The notes under the pieces: generated by a model
What the model was told of the DNA's origin: nothing
The model's database searches: none
Seen by the model: the letters and a program-made list of their open reading frames with translations, nothing else
Shown here: positions 21,441 to 29,329 of the stretch, one piece after another
Numbering within the stretch: the first letter of the stretch is position 1
Layout: the number at the start of each line of letters is the position of its first letter
DNA from: a virus
Reading direction: 5' to 3' (one strand)
IMG/VR virus record: IMGVR_UViG_3300028025_000013
Span: 1 to 33,235 of that record
DNA: 33,235 nucleotides
Program-made: the position numbers and the translations under genes

Positions 21441-21946
21441 CTAAAAACGATATCATAGCAGGTCTATACACTGACAAGGATATAGACAATGCCATCAAGA
21501 AAATGCAACCATTTGAGTTGCAGGATGACTTGAGGCAGGAGATGTTTATGGTATTGTGTGAGATGGATGAAGAGAAGTTTATGACATACCATAAGGGTGG
21601 ATTTCTAAAGTTCTACTTGGTCCGCACTATGCTGACAATGATAAAGTCCGATAGGTCAACCTTCTTCAATAAGTTCAGAAAGGTCTTCACCGAATGGACC
21701 GAGAAGCATGATGCACCCGATGTAAGTGATACTATTCAAACCGATGAGATAACTGTAAAACTAAATAACTCTTTAAAGATACTGCATTGGTACGAACTTG
21801 AAATCCTTAGACTATATTCCGAGAATGGGCAGAACATAATGTCCCTTTCACGGGACACTGGTATTCCTTATCGTTCCCTTATGAAGACAATTAAAAAAAG
21901 TCGCACTTTACTTAAATATAAAATCAAAAATTATGTTATTGATTAA
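21431..21946 (+). CDS. Phage sigma-like factor
   Basis: This 171-residue protein has a first part like sigma region 2 (FELQDDLRQEMFMVLCEMDE, then GGFLKFYLVRTMLTMIKSDR) and a last part like region 4 (HWYELEILRLYSENGQNIMS, then LSRDTGIPYRSLMKTIKKSR), with a clear helix-turn-helix. The arrangement resembles ECF-type sigma factors. It probably redirects host RNA polymerase to late promoters, which would explain why the late genes lack the Bacteroidota housekeeping promoter pattern. A non-sigma HTH protein remains possible. Confidence 0.65.
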   Translation: MGLTKNDIIAGLYTDKDIDNAIKKMQPFELQDDLRQEMFMVLCEMDEEKFMTYHKGGFLKFYLVRTMLTMIKSDRSTFFNKFRKVFTEWTEKHDAPDVSDTIQTDEITVKLNNSLKILHWYELEILRLYSENGQNIMSLSRDTGIPYRSLMKTIKKSRTLLKYKIKNYVID

Positions 21947-22184
21947 GGTTGTAATCGCATCCCTTTTCTTTGTCTTTTACTTTATAGACATGGCAAGACT
22001 GCCTGAGAAGTGGAAAATCAATTTTAAACCATTTAATTGCAATATGTGCCTCAGTGTATATGTTGCCATTGCTTTGTACTTCGTGCCTTTAATGGTCCTT
22101 AATTGCACGTTGGTGGCATTCGTTGCAGGGGTATCTGCTCCGCTATTTCGTAACCTAATGAACAATATATTTTTTAAAAAATAA
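21933..22184 (+). CDS. Small membrane protein
   Basis: This 83-residue protein has hydrophobic segments near 1-18 (LLIKVVIASLFFVFYFIDM), 38-55 and 57-72. The motif FKPFNCNMCLSVYVA in the middle is one I associate with conserved small membrane proteins of Bacteroidota phages. Its two cysteines (CNMC) could form a disulphide or bind metal. It overlaps the sigma-like gene by 14 bases. Function is unknown. Confidence 0.6.
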   Translation: MLLIKVVIASLFFVFYFIDMARLPEKWKINFKPFNCNMCLSVYVAIALYFVPLMVLNCTLVAFVAGVSAPLFRNLMNNIFFKK

Positions 22185-22188
22185 ATAC

Positions 22189-22491
22189 ATGACACAGGAA
22201 GACGAGCAATTTATACAAGAGAACATTTACAACTTTGAATGTGTTAAGATTGGGTTTATGAAGAACCTTCCTTTGCACATCTTGGTTGGATATGAGCAGA
22301 TTTACAGAAAGTATCTTGACCCTGGTTTCATTCTGACAAGTTGGTGCAGTTCATGTGTGAGTAGCATGATGAAGAGATTGATTACCTTTTGGGATGAGTA
22401 CCAAGCAAAGAAGGTCCTTGATGCAGAAGTAGTACAAGAACCAGTACAAGAACCAAAGAAGAAAGGTAGACCATTTAAAAATAAGCAATGA
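22189..22491 (+). CDS. Hypothetical protein with basic AT-hook-like tail
   Basis: This 100-residue protein is helical (EDEQFIQENIYNFECVKIGF, MMKRLITFWDEYQAKK) with Cys pair WCSSC in the middle. The C-terminus has a repeated QEPVQEP followed by KKKGRPFKNK, which contains the GRP core of an AT-hook. It may therefore touch DNA, but the core is unknown. It overlaps the first glycosyltransferase gene by four bases. Confidence 0.55.
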   Translation: MTQEDEQFIQENIYNFECVKIGFMKNLPLHILVGYEQIYRKYLDPGFILTSWCSSCVSSMMKRLITFWDEYQAKKVLDAEVVQEPVQEPKKKGRPFKNKQ

Positions 22492-23492
22492 GAATCATCA
22501 CAGTCGGTCAAAGAAACTCAGGGGTATCTTTTCATAGGTTGTTCAATCCCGTAATCTATCTGCCAAAAGAATATGCAATGATGACAGATGTACTAACCGA
22601 GGAAGAACTTCAAAAAGAGTATGACATTCTTTTCATCAATCGGTATATGGCAGGAATGGAGGTTGATGAGGTTGTAAGGTTACGGGAGAAGTACGGATTC
22701 AAGTTGGTAGTGGATGTTGATGATTATTGGAACTTAGATGCTTGGCATATCCTTTACGGAAAATATCCTACTCAAAAGGTCATAGACCATATAAAGGTAG
22801 CAGACTTGGTTATCTGCTCTAACAATGATTTAGCGGTTCACGTTGATGAACTTAATCCTAATTGGATAGTAATACCAAACGCATTACCTTATGGTGAGGA
22901 CCAGTTCACAGATGTAAAGACTGAATCCGATAAGGTCCGATTTGTTTATGCAGGTTCAGTAACACACGAGAAGGACATTGCAATCCTAAAGAATCCAATG
23001 AAAAGGGTGGCAGGAGATTCAATGGTTAAGAATAACGCAAACTTTATTCTATGCGGTTACTCAGAAGACAAGGAAGTAGTTAACGTTTGGGGCAGAATGA
23101 TTAATGACTATATGTGTGGTTTTAAGGTTGATGGGTACATACGCGGTGCGTTACCAGTGGACCAATATATGAACTTTTATAATGAAGCAGATGCTTGTCT
23201 TGTTCCTTTGGTGGATTCCAAGTTCAACTCAATGAAGTCTAACCTCAAGGTCTTGGAGGCAGCAACGAAAAATGCACCTGTTATCTGTTCCAATGTGAAA
23301 CCTTATGCAGAGTGTAAGCATATCATCCGAGTGAATAATCAGTCAGATTGGTTCACAAATATTAAAAAAGTTGTCAAAGATGCTATTTATAGACAAGAGA
23401 TGGGTCTTGCCAACGGAGAATGGTGCAGGGAGAACTTTGATTTAGTCAAGGTAAATAAATTAAGAAATCAGGTTTTTCAATCAATTAAATAA
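22488..23492 (+). CDS. GT-B glycosyltransferase (GT4-like)
   Basis: This 334-residue protein reads as a GT4-type transferase. The N-terminal domain has MRIITVGQRNSGVSFHRLFN and DVDDYWNLD; the C-terminal nucleotide-sugar domain has RFVYAGSVTHEKDIAIL, DQYMNFYNEADACLVPL and NLKVLEAATKNAPVICSNV, where Glu in KVLEAA is the usual donor-binding Glu. No signal peptide is present, so it acts in the cytoplasm. It opens the modification block. Donor and acceptor sugars cannot be read from the sequence. Confidence 0.75.
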   Translation: MRIITVGQRNSGVSFHRLFNPVIYLPKEYAMMTDVLTEEELQKEYDILFINRYMAGMEVDEVVRLREKYGFKLVVDVDDYWNLDAWHILYGKYPTQKVIDHIKVADLVICSNNDLAVHVDELNPNWIVIPNALPYGEDQFTDVKTESDKVRFVYAGSVTHEKDIAILKNPMKRVAGDSMVKNNANFILCGYSEDKEVVNVWGRMINDYMCGFKVDGYIRGALPVDQYMNFYNEADACLVPLVDSKFNSMKSNLKVLEAATKNAPVICSNVKPYAECKHIIRVNNQSDWFTNIKKVVKDAIYRQEMGLANGEWCRENFDLVKVNKLRNQVFQSIK

Positions 23493-23504
23493 AAAACAAT
23501 TCAA

Positions 23505-23747
23505 ATGAAGGCACAATTGACATTTGACCTTGATGATTACGATGATAGCATTGCACATTTAAGATGTATTCAATCATCTGATATTTGCATGGTCTTATGG
23601 AACTTTATGAATAACACAAAAAAAGAAGTAACTGAGAAAGCATTAAAAGATGAACTTGATATAGATGATGCAGTTAATTCTGCTTACCATAAGTTATGGG
23701 AGATGTTAGATGAAAAAAGTATTAACATTGACAAACTTGTAGACTAA
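23505..23747 (+). CDS. Small acidic hypothetical protein
   Basis: This 80-residue protein is acidic and helical: MKAQLTFDLDDYDDSIAHLR, then ALKDELDIDDAVNSAYHKLW. It lies between two glycosyltransferase genes with a leader aaaaaacaattcaaATG and ends on the first base of the next start. No motif is recognised. Confidence 0.6.
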   Translation: MKAQLTFDLDDYDDSIAHLRCIQSSDICMVLWNFMNNTKKEVTEKALKDELDIDDAVNSAYHKLWEMLDEKSINIDKLVD

Positions 23748-24529
23748 TGGAGAAGGTACTAATCGCAATGGCGGTACACGATACCGAAGAGAATAAAAGG
23801 TCAGAACTTACAAAGCAGGTCCTTAGAGAATTGTATAATCAAGATGTTTTCTTTTACAATGACTTTTGGATTATAGATAATAACTCTTGTGACGCAACTA
23901 AAAAGATACTTGCATCTTGGGCAGAGACTGGTCACGTAAATCTTATCACCAATAAAGAGAACATTGGAACTGCTGAAGCAATTAATCTTGCTTGGAAGAA
24001 TCGCAAACCAGGTCAGCACTGCATTAAGATGGATAACGATGTTACTATTGATGACCCTTATTGGGTTAATAAAATGGTTGAGGCAATTGAACGTGAACCC
24101 AAGATTGGTATTGTAGGACTGAAGCGTAAAGATTGTTGGGAAGAACCTAATCACGCACTACCTGATTGGAGAAGTGAATTGATTATGCTACCACACTTCG
24201 CAGGTCAGAGATGGATAATAGTTGAAAAATGTCATCACATAATCGGTACTTGCCAAATGTACTCCTCCGCTTTGCTTGACAAAATAGGGTATCTTTGCCA
24301 ACCTAACCTCTACGGTTATGATGATGTTCTTGCATCTCATAGGTCAACAGTTGCAGGGATGTGGAATGTGTTCTTGCCTCACATAGAGATTGAACACATA
24401 GACAAAGGAGAAACGGAATACCAAACGTGGAAGGAGAAGCATAGTGCAGAGGTAACCCAACAGGTAATCAAGATGACCCATGAATACTATCACGGCACAA
24501 GACCAATATACTACAATCCTTTTCAATGA
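23747..24529 (+). CDS. GT-A glycosyltransferase (family 2-like)
   Basis: This 260-residue protein has the GT2 layout: VLIAMAVHDTEENKRSELTK, FWIIDNNSCDATKKILASWA, NKENIGTAEAINLAW and the metal-binding DND at residues 96-98 (IKMDNDVTIDDPYW). A later acidic His-containing part (LYGYDDVLASHRSTVAGMWN) may be the catalytic base region. No membrane segment is present. It is one of three different glycosyltransferases here, which suggests stepwise building of a glycan. Confidence 0.75.
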   Translation: MEKVLIAMAVHDTEENKRSELTKQVLRELYNQDVFFYNDFWIIDNNSCDATKKILASWAETGHVNLITNKENIGTAEAINLAWKNRKPGQHCIKMDNDVTIDDPYWVNKMVEAIEREPKIGIVGLKRKDCWEEPNHALPDWRSELIMLPHFAGQRWIIVEKCHHIIGTCQMYSSALLDKIGYLCQPNLYGYDDVLASHRSTVAGMWNVFLPHIEIEHIDKGETEYQTWKEKHSAEVTQQVIKMTHEYYHGTRPIYYNPFQ

Positions 24530-25146
24530 AAGTAATAGTATCACTTGACAATCCCAACCATGCAGGTTGGTTGAAGTTTGAGGAATCACTCAAGCAACAC
24601 GGATGGTCCTATCATCCAATAGTCAGAGAATGGAAGGGGTTTGGTACTAAGATTATCGGACTTTATGAGTACCTATGCTCAACTGATATAGATGAGTTCA
24701 TCTACCTTGATGCTTACGATAATTATTGCATTGCAAGTCCGCATGAGTTTAAGTTTAAAAAGAAGGACTACCCAATGATAGTATCAAGTGAGAAAGGATG
24801 CTATCCCGATACGCATAAGATGGGAATGTTTCCAGTAGTAAATCACGAATGGAAGTTTCTAAATAGCGGACAGATATACGGCAATAAGGAACACTTCATT
24901 AGTGTTTACAATAGTAATCCTCCGAGATTTGAGGATGATGACCAAAGATGGTACACTGAACGATTCCTTGCAATGCCTGACAAGATAGGACTTGATTATT
25001 GTAATATCTTCCAATCAGTAGCGTTTGAGGTGGAAGGTGACTTTACCCTAACGTACAATAGATTGTACAACAATAAAACACATACCTTCCCAATGTTTAT
25101 TCATGGGAATGGCAAGACTGACATGAGCAAATTTTACTTATTATGA
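24526..25146 (+). CDS. PLOD-type glycosyltransferase-like protein
   Basis: This 206-residue protein has EFIYLDAYDNYCIASPHEF, with Asp62 and Asp65 as a D-x2-D-type metal site, then IVSSEKGCYPD, WKFLNSGQIYGNKEHFISVY, FEDDDQRWYTERFLAM and MFIHGNGK. This order (LDAYD, S-x-E-x2-C-x-P, FLNSG, DDQ, HxNG) is that of the glycosyltransferase domain in lysyl hydroxylase/procollagen glucosyltransferases and their viral relatives. It probably transfers a hexose, but the acceptor in a phage is unknown. It overlaps both neighbours by four bases. Confidence 0.7.
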   Translation: MKVIVSLDNPNHAGWLKFEESLKQHGWSYHPIVREWKGFGTKIIGLYEYLCSTDIDEFIYLDAYDNYCIASPHEFKFKKKDYPMIVSSEKGCYPDTHKMGMFPVVNHEWKFLNSGQIYGNKEHFISVYNSNPPRFEDDDQRWYTERFLAMPDKIGLDYCNIFQSVAFEVEGDFTLTYNRLYNNKTHTFPMFIHGNGKTDMSKFYLL

Positions 25147-25814
25147 TGGAAGAACTGGTTAAAGAATATACCGACAAGGTAAACGCAGACCAAGAACTTA
25201 AAGAGTATAGGGACTGGATAGAAGCAAACGCATTCGGATTCGGTGAAAGATGCTTCTTGTGGATGTGGAACGATATCATCAAGAGAATGCCTCAAGAATT
25301 TACCTTTATGGAGATTGGAGTTTTCAGAGGGCAGATACTTGGACTTGTTGCTCTACTTGCAGAAAGACACGGCAAAAAGGTTAGGCGAATCGGGATTACT
25401 CCGCTTGACACATCGGATGGGCATTGGGAATCAGACTACGAAGCAGACATTAAGAAACTGCATGACACATTTAAGATTGCCGATGATTACGAACTAATCA
25501 CATTAGATTCAACCAATCCCGTAGCAGTTAAACTTGCCTCACAGAATCCACCCGATGTCCTATACATAGATGGAGGACATACTTATGAGGTGGTAATGTC
25601 TGACCTCAAGAACTATCTGCCAATCCTAAAGGTAGGCGGTACATTGGTAATAGATGACTGCAATAATGCTATCCCAATGCCTTGGGGTTACTTTGCAGGT
25701 ATCCAATCCGTATCAAACGCAGTAGACCAATTCCTCCCAAGAGAAGGACAGACAGAACAATGGAAGCATGAACTGAACCTGGTACATAACAGAGTATTAA
25801 CTAAACTAAAATAA
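25143..25814 (+). CDS. SAM-dependent methyltransferase (class I)
   Basis: This 223-residue protein has the SAM-binding motif FMEIGVFRGQILGL (Glu57 to Gly63), the acidic LYIDGGHTYEVVMSDLKNYL and KVGGTLVIDDCN, as in Methyltransf_24-type enzymes. Such enzymes often methylate sugars or small hydroxyl groups and occur in glycan clusters, which agrees with its place after three glycosyltransferases. Two adjacent ATG codons at 25143 and 25146 are both possible starts. Confidence 0.7.
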   Translation: MMEELVKEYTDKVNADQELKEYRDWIEANAFGFGERCFLWMWNDIIKRMPQEFTFMEIGVFRGQILGLVALLAERHGKKVRRIGITPLDTSDGHWESDYEADIKKLHDTFKIADDYELITLDSTNPVAVKLASQNPPDVLYIDGGHTYEVVMSDLKNYLPILKVGGTLVIDDCNNAIPMPWGYFAGIQSVSNAVDQFLPREGQTEQWKHELNLVHNRVLTKLK

Positions 25815-26995
25815 TGAATCCAATCACAGTTAAAATCAGCGAGGTAAAGTCTAACCCGAACAATCCAAGAATCATCAAGGATGACAAGTTCCAAAAGTTA
25901 GTCAAATCAATCAAGGAGTTCCCTGAGATGCTTAACATTAGACCTATCGTAGTAAATGCGGATATGGTAGTCTTGGGAGGTAATATGCGTTTAAAGGCTT
26001 GTAAGGAAGCAGGTATCAAAGAGTTAGCAATCATTAAGGCAGAAGACCTGACAGAAGACCAACAGAAGCAGTTCATCATCAAGGATAATGTCGGGTTCGG
26101 TGAATGGGATTGGGAAGACCTTGCGAATAATTGGGATGCAGAACAGTTGACAGATTGGGGGTTAGATATTCCTGACTTTAAACACGAAGAAGAAGCAGAG
26201 GAGGATGACTATGAAATACCCGAACATTTAAAGACAGATATTGTCCTGGGGGATATATTTGAAATAGGTCCTCATAGGTTAATTTGTGGGGATAGCACTC
26301 AAACAGATACATTTGCAAAACTATTTGAAAATCAATTAGCGGATTTAGTTGTAACCGACCCACCTTACAATGTGGCATACGAAGGGAAAACAAAGGATGC
26401 TTTGACTATTGCAAACGATAGTATGTCCGATGATTCCTTTTATCAGTTCCTTTACGATTTCTACACGGCATTAGGAAGTTACACCAAAGCAGGTGGTGCT
26501 TGGTATGTTTGGCATGCAGATTCCGAAGGGGCAAATTTTAGGTCAGCAATGAAGAATGCAGGAATAATGGTAAAGCAATGTCTTATTTGGGTTAAAAATT
26601 CAATGGTAATGGGTAGACAAGATTACCAATGGAGACACGAACCTTGCCTTTATGGATGGAAAGAAGGTGCTGCTCACGGATGGTATTCAGATAGAAAGCA
26701 GACAACTATTTTAGAATTTGACCGACCAAGCAGGAACGCAGAGCATCCAACGATGAAACCAATCCCTTTAATTGCATATCAAATAGGGAATAGTAGTAAG
26801 CAGGGAGATATCGTAGCGGATGCTTTTGGGGGTTCTGGAACTACAATGGTGGCAGCACATCAGTTAAATAGGAAGGGTTACCTCGTGGAATTTGACCCTA
26901 AATACTGCCAAGTAATAGTGGACAGGATGATGAAACTTGACCCTACTTTGGAAGTAAAGAGGAACGGGGAGAAGTATACTAAAACAATGGACTAA
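25814..26995 (+). CDS. ParB-domain/DNA methylase fusion (beta-class N4/N6 methyltransferase)
   Basis: This 393-residue protein has an N-terminal ParB/sulfiredoxin-like domain (residues 1-90; SNPNNPRIIKDDKFQKLVKS, VVLGGNMRLKACKEAGIKE). A methylase domain follows with DPPY at 182-185 and FGGSGTT at 338-344. DPPY before the SAM-binding FxGxG motif is the beta-class order. It probably methylates adenine N6 or cytosine N4 in phage DNA, protecting it from restriction. No cognate restriction enzyme is present. It stands directly before the terminase genes, three bases from the small subunit start. Confidence 0.85.
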   Translation: MNPITVKISEVKSNPNNPRIIKDDKFQKLVKSIKEFPEMLNIRPIVVNADMVVLGGNMRLKACKEAGIKELAIIKAEDLTEDQQKQFIIKDNVGFGEWDWEDLANNWDAEQLTDWGLDIPDFKHEEEAEEDDYEIPEHLKTDIVLGDIFEIGPHRLICGDSTQTDTFAKLFENQLADLVVTDPPYNVAYEGKTKDALTIANDSMSDDSFYQFLYDFYTALGSYTKAGGAWYVWHADSEGANFRSAMKNAGIMVKQCLIWVKNSMVMGRQDYQWRHEPCLYGWKEGAAHGWYSDRKQTTILEFDRPSRNAEHPTMKPIPLIAYQIGNSSKQGDIVADAFGGSGTTMVAAHQLNRKGYLVEFDPKYCQVIVDRMMKLDPTLEVKRNGEKYTKTMD

Positions 26996-26997
26996 CA

Positions 26998-27378
26998 ATG
27001 GCAAAGCGAATCAAGCAAGAACACGGAGGCGAGATACAGAATTGGGAGAAGGGAGTATCAGGAAACCCAAACGGCAGACCGAGGAAATATGTATCACTTC
27101 TCAAAGAGCAGGGGTACAAGTTAGCGGAGGTCAATGATTGCATCCAAGCAATTATGTCAATGGATATGCAGGAACTTAAAGCAGTATGGGATAACCCGAA
27201 AGCAACCGTATTGGAGAAGACCATTGCAGGGGCATTGAGAAAGTCACTGGAGAAGGGAAGCCTTTATTCAATTGATACCTTACTCACCAGGGTATATGGC
27301 AAACCAAAGGAAACGGCACATATAACCAATGATGGGAAGATTGAGGTGGTATTTACCAAAGGAAAGACCATTCTATGA
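26998..27378 (+). CDS. Terminase small subunit-like (DUF5681-type)
   Basis: This 126-residue protein opens with a basic region and the motif KGVSGNPNGRPRK, the hallmark of DUF5681-type proteins that precede large terminase genes. The rest is helical (DCIQAIMSMDMQELKAVWDN, KTIAGALRKSLEKGSLYSID). It probably recognises the packaging site and hands DNA to the large subunit. It overlaps the large subunit gene by four bases, which supports the assignment. Confidence 0.75.
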   Translation: MAKRIKQEHGGEIQNWEKGVSGNPNGRPRKYVSLLKEQGYKLAEVNDCIQAIMSMDMQELKAVWDNPKATVLEKTIAGALRKSLEKGSLYSIDTLLTRVYGKPKETAHITNDGKIEVVFTKGKTIL

Positions 27379-28532
27379 TAATTGAACTACCTGAAGCACA
27401 CGAAAACCAACAAGCAATCCTTGACAGTTCAGCAAGGTTTAGGGTGGTGATGTGTGGCAGAAGGTTTGGCAAGTCTGAACTCTCACAGGTAGAGATTATA
27501 AAGAATGCCATTGTGGGGCAAACTGTTGCCTATATTACCCCGACTTATAACCTTGCCAAGACTTTCTTTGACAAGTTAGCAAAAGCAGTACCATTCGCTT
27601 CTAATCGGTCCGATTTGACTATTGAGTTCCCGAATGGCGGTTCAGTTCAGTTTTTTACAGGGGAGAGGTTAGATAACCTGCGAGGCAGAAAGTTCCACCT
27701 GGTTGTGGTAGATGAGGCAAGTTTCATACCCGACCTTGAAGGCGGTTGGTTAAATAGTATCAGACCTACCCTGACCGATTACAAGGGTAAGGCATTGTTC
27801 CTGTCTACTCCAAAGGGTAAGAACTACTTTTACTCATTGTTTATGAAAGGGAACGGAGGTGAGGAAGATTGGCAATCGTTTAAGTTTAGTACCTATGACA
27901 ATCCTTACATAGATAAGTCAGAGGTTGATAGTGCAAGGATGCAACTGCCTGAGGTAGTCTTTGAGCAGGAGTACATGGCAAACCCTGCCGAGAATGCTGC
28001 CAATCCTTTTGGGTCTGCTTATATTCGCCAGTGCATATTCCCAATGTCTACCAATCCTGTTGCCTGTTATGGCATAGACCTTGCCAAAGCGGTTGACTGG
28101 ACTGTGGTAATTGGTTTGGATAAGAATGGTTCTGTATGTCATTTTGAGAGGTTTCAAAGAGATTGGAGGCAAACTAAGGAGTATATCATCAATCTACCTA
28201 AAGCACCAATCCTGATGGATTCTACGGGGGTAGGTGACCCAATATTTGAGGATATGCAACGTGAGGGTCTTGAAGTGCAAGGGTATAAGTTCAGCAGTAC
28301 CTCAAAGCAGATGCTAATGGAGGGACTTGCCTCCGCTATTCATCAAAGGAAAATAACATTCCCAAGCGGTCCTATTGTGGATGAGTTAGAGATATTTGAA
28401 TACCAGTACACATCCTTTGGAGTAAAGTACTCCGCACCTCAAGGATTCCATGATGACTGCGTAGTTAGTCTGTCCCTTGCTTGGCAACACCTTCAAAAGA
28501 ATGTGGGGAGTGGTAGATATTCATTTGCATAG
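27375..28532 (+). CDS. terL: Terminase large subunit
   Basis: This 385-residue protein is the ATP-driven packaging motor and nuclease. The ATPase part has Walker A CGRRFGKS (27-34), Walker B LVVVDEA (109-115) and the coupling motif STPKG (144-148). The nuclease part has acidic residues Asp235 (GIDLAK), Asp282 (MDSTGVGD) and Asp360/361 (FHDDCV). It is compact compared with many large terminases. The motif set is complete, so the gene appears functional. Gene order, terminase then tail genes with portal far downstream, is not the common terminase-portal-capsid order. Confidence 0.95.
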   Translation: MIIELPEAHENQQAILDSSARFRVVMCGRRFGKSELSQVEIIKNAIVGQTVAYITPTYNLAKTFFDKLAKAVPFASNRSDLTIEFPNGGSVQFFTGERLDNLRGRKFHLVVVDEASFIPDLEGGWLNSIRPTLTDYKGKALFLSTPKGKNYFYSLFMKGNGGEEDWQSFKFSTYDNPYIDKSEVDSARMQLPEVVFEQEYMANPAENAANPFGSAYIRQCIFPMSTNPVACYGIDLAKAVDWTVVIGLDKNGSVCHFERFQRDWRQTKEYIINLPKAPILMDSTGVGDPIFEDMQREGLEVQGYKFSSTSKQMLMEGLASAIHQRKITFPSGPIVDELEIFEYQYTSFGVKYSAPQGFHDDCVVSLSLAWQHLQKNVGSGRYSFA

Positions 28533-28568
28533 GAACTTCCATTTTTCACATTTAAACTATTTAACATT

Positions 28569-29246
28569 ATGAATTGGTCAAACGTTACAGTCTTCCAATA
28601 CCAACAGATTAATGAACTCTATGCAAATAGCAAGGACCTTACCGACCTTGACATATCTGTAAAGGTTGCCTCAATACTGACTAATCAAACGGAGAATCAG
28701 ATTGATAGTTTACCAGTTAAGGAACTTGGACCACTATTGCAATCAATTGCATTCATCAACGAAGAGATTAAACCTGAGGCGGTAAAGGTGCTAAAGATTA
28801 ACGGGAAGAGATATAAATGCGTTTATGATGTGAGGAATATACCTGCCTCCAGGTATATTGAATCTAAGCACTTCAGTAACGATGTAATGGGCAATCTGCA
28901 TAAGATTATGGCGTGTATGGTTATTCCACAGAAGAGGGGATGGTTTGGGTGGGTAGATGATAAATACGATGCAAGTAAGCATTCAGATTACGCACAGGAT
29001 ATGCTTGAAGCACCTATCCAATCCGTTCTTGGTTCGGTGGTTTTTTTTTATCAAGTATTCAGGCTTTGGATAAAGAATTCAAGGGATTATATGGTGAACC
29101 AAATGATGGAGCAGGGAGTGGAGAAGATGAAAGCGGAAGAAGTGCATCAGGTTTTATGCACCATTATGGATGGATTTACCAAACCAAACTGGTTGCCGAG
29201 TTTGAAGGAATCACACTTGACCAAGCATTTAACTTACCTGTCATAA
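28569..29246 (+). CDS. Tail assembly chaperone, zero-frame product
   Basis: This 225-residue protein begins MNWSNVTVFQYQQINELYAN, a start I associate with tail assembly chaperones of Bacteroidota phages. It is largely helical. At codon 159-160 it crosses a run of nine T (29041-29049). Residues 161-225 overlap a second frame in -1 that continues to 29329. This is the position and logic of lambda gpG/gpGT, where a frameshift product bridges tube subunit and tape measure. The stretch 28533-28568 before it holds only an AT-rich leader. Confidence 0.65.
   Translation: MNWSNVTVFQYQQINELYANSKDLTDLDISVKVASILTNQTENQIDSLPVKELGPLLQSIAFINEEIKPEAVKVLKINGKRYKCVYDVRNIPASRYIESKHFSNDVMGNLHKIMACMVIPQKRGWFGWVDDKYDASKHSDYAQDMLEAPIQSVLGSVVFFYQVFRLWIKNSRDYMVNQMMEQGVEKMKAEEVHQVLCTIMDGFTKPNWLPSLKESHLTKHLTYLS
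29042..29048 (+). promoter_or_regulatory. Slippery heptamer for -1 ribosomal frameshift
   Basis: T-TTT-TTT lies in zero frame as the end of codon GTT and two TTT codons. Slippage back by one base on these codons re-pairs perfectly with the same tRNA. The -1 frame is open from here to 29329. No clear downstream pseudoknot was identified by eye. Confidence 0.6.
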
Positions 29247-29329
29247 ACTTCCTCAATGACCTTGCCTACCTCAAAGCGAAGATGGAACATGATAACGAAC
29301 TAATACGAAAGAGTTATGGCAAAAGTTGA
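29048..29329 (+). CDS. Tail assembly chaperone, -1 frame extension (T-like part)
   Basis: This is the -1 frame downstream of the slippery site. It encodes 93 residues, giving a fusion of about 253 residues with the first 160 of the zero-frame product. It has no ATG near its beginning (the first in-frame ATG is 38 codons in), so it is best explained as a fusion. The part YGWIYQTKLVAEFEGITLDQ followed by AFNLPVINFLNDLAYLKAKM reads like a genuine folded domain and resembles the C-terminal part of such chaperones. A single-base error in the T run would produce the same picture. Confidence 0.6.
   Translation, partial: LSSIQALDKEFKGLYGEPNDGAGSGEDESGRSASGFMHHYGWIYQTKLVAEFEGITLDQAFNLPVINFLNDLAYLKAKMEHDNELIRKSYGKS

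Noticed and set aside
25243-25497. 84-codon frame inside the methyltransferase gene
   Set aside because: It is an out-of-frame shadow of a gene with clear SAM-binding motifs.
29066-29329. Independent gene starting at TTG 29066
   Set aside because: No ATG or leader is present. The slippery site just upstream makes a frameshift extension the better reading.
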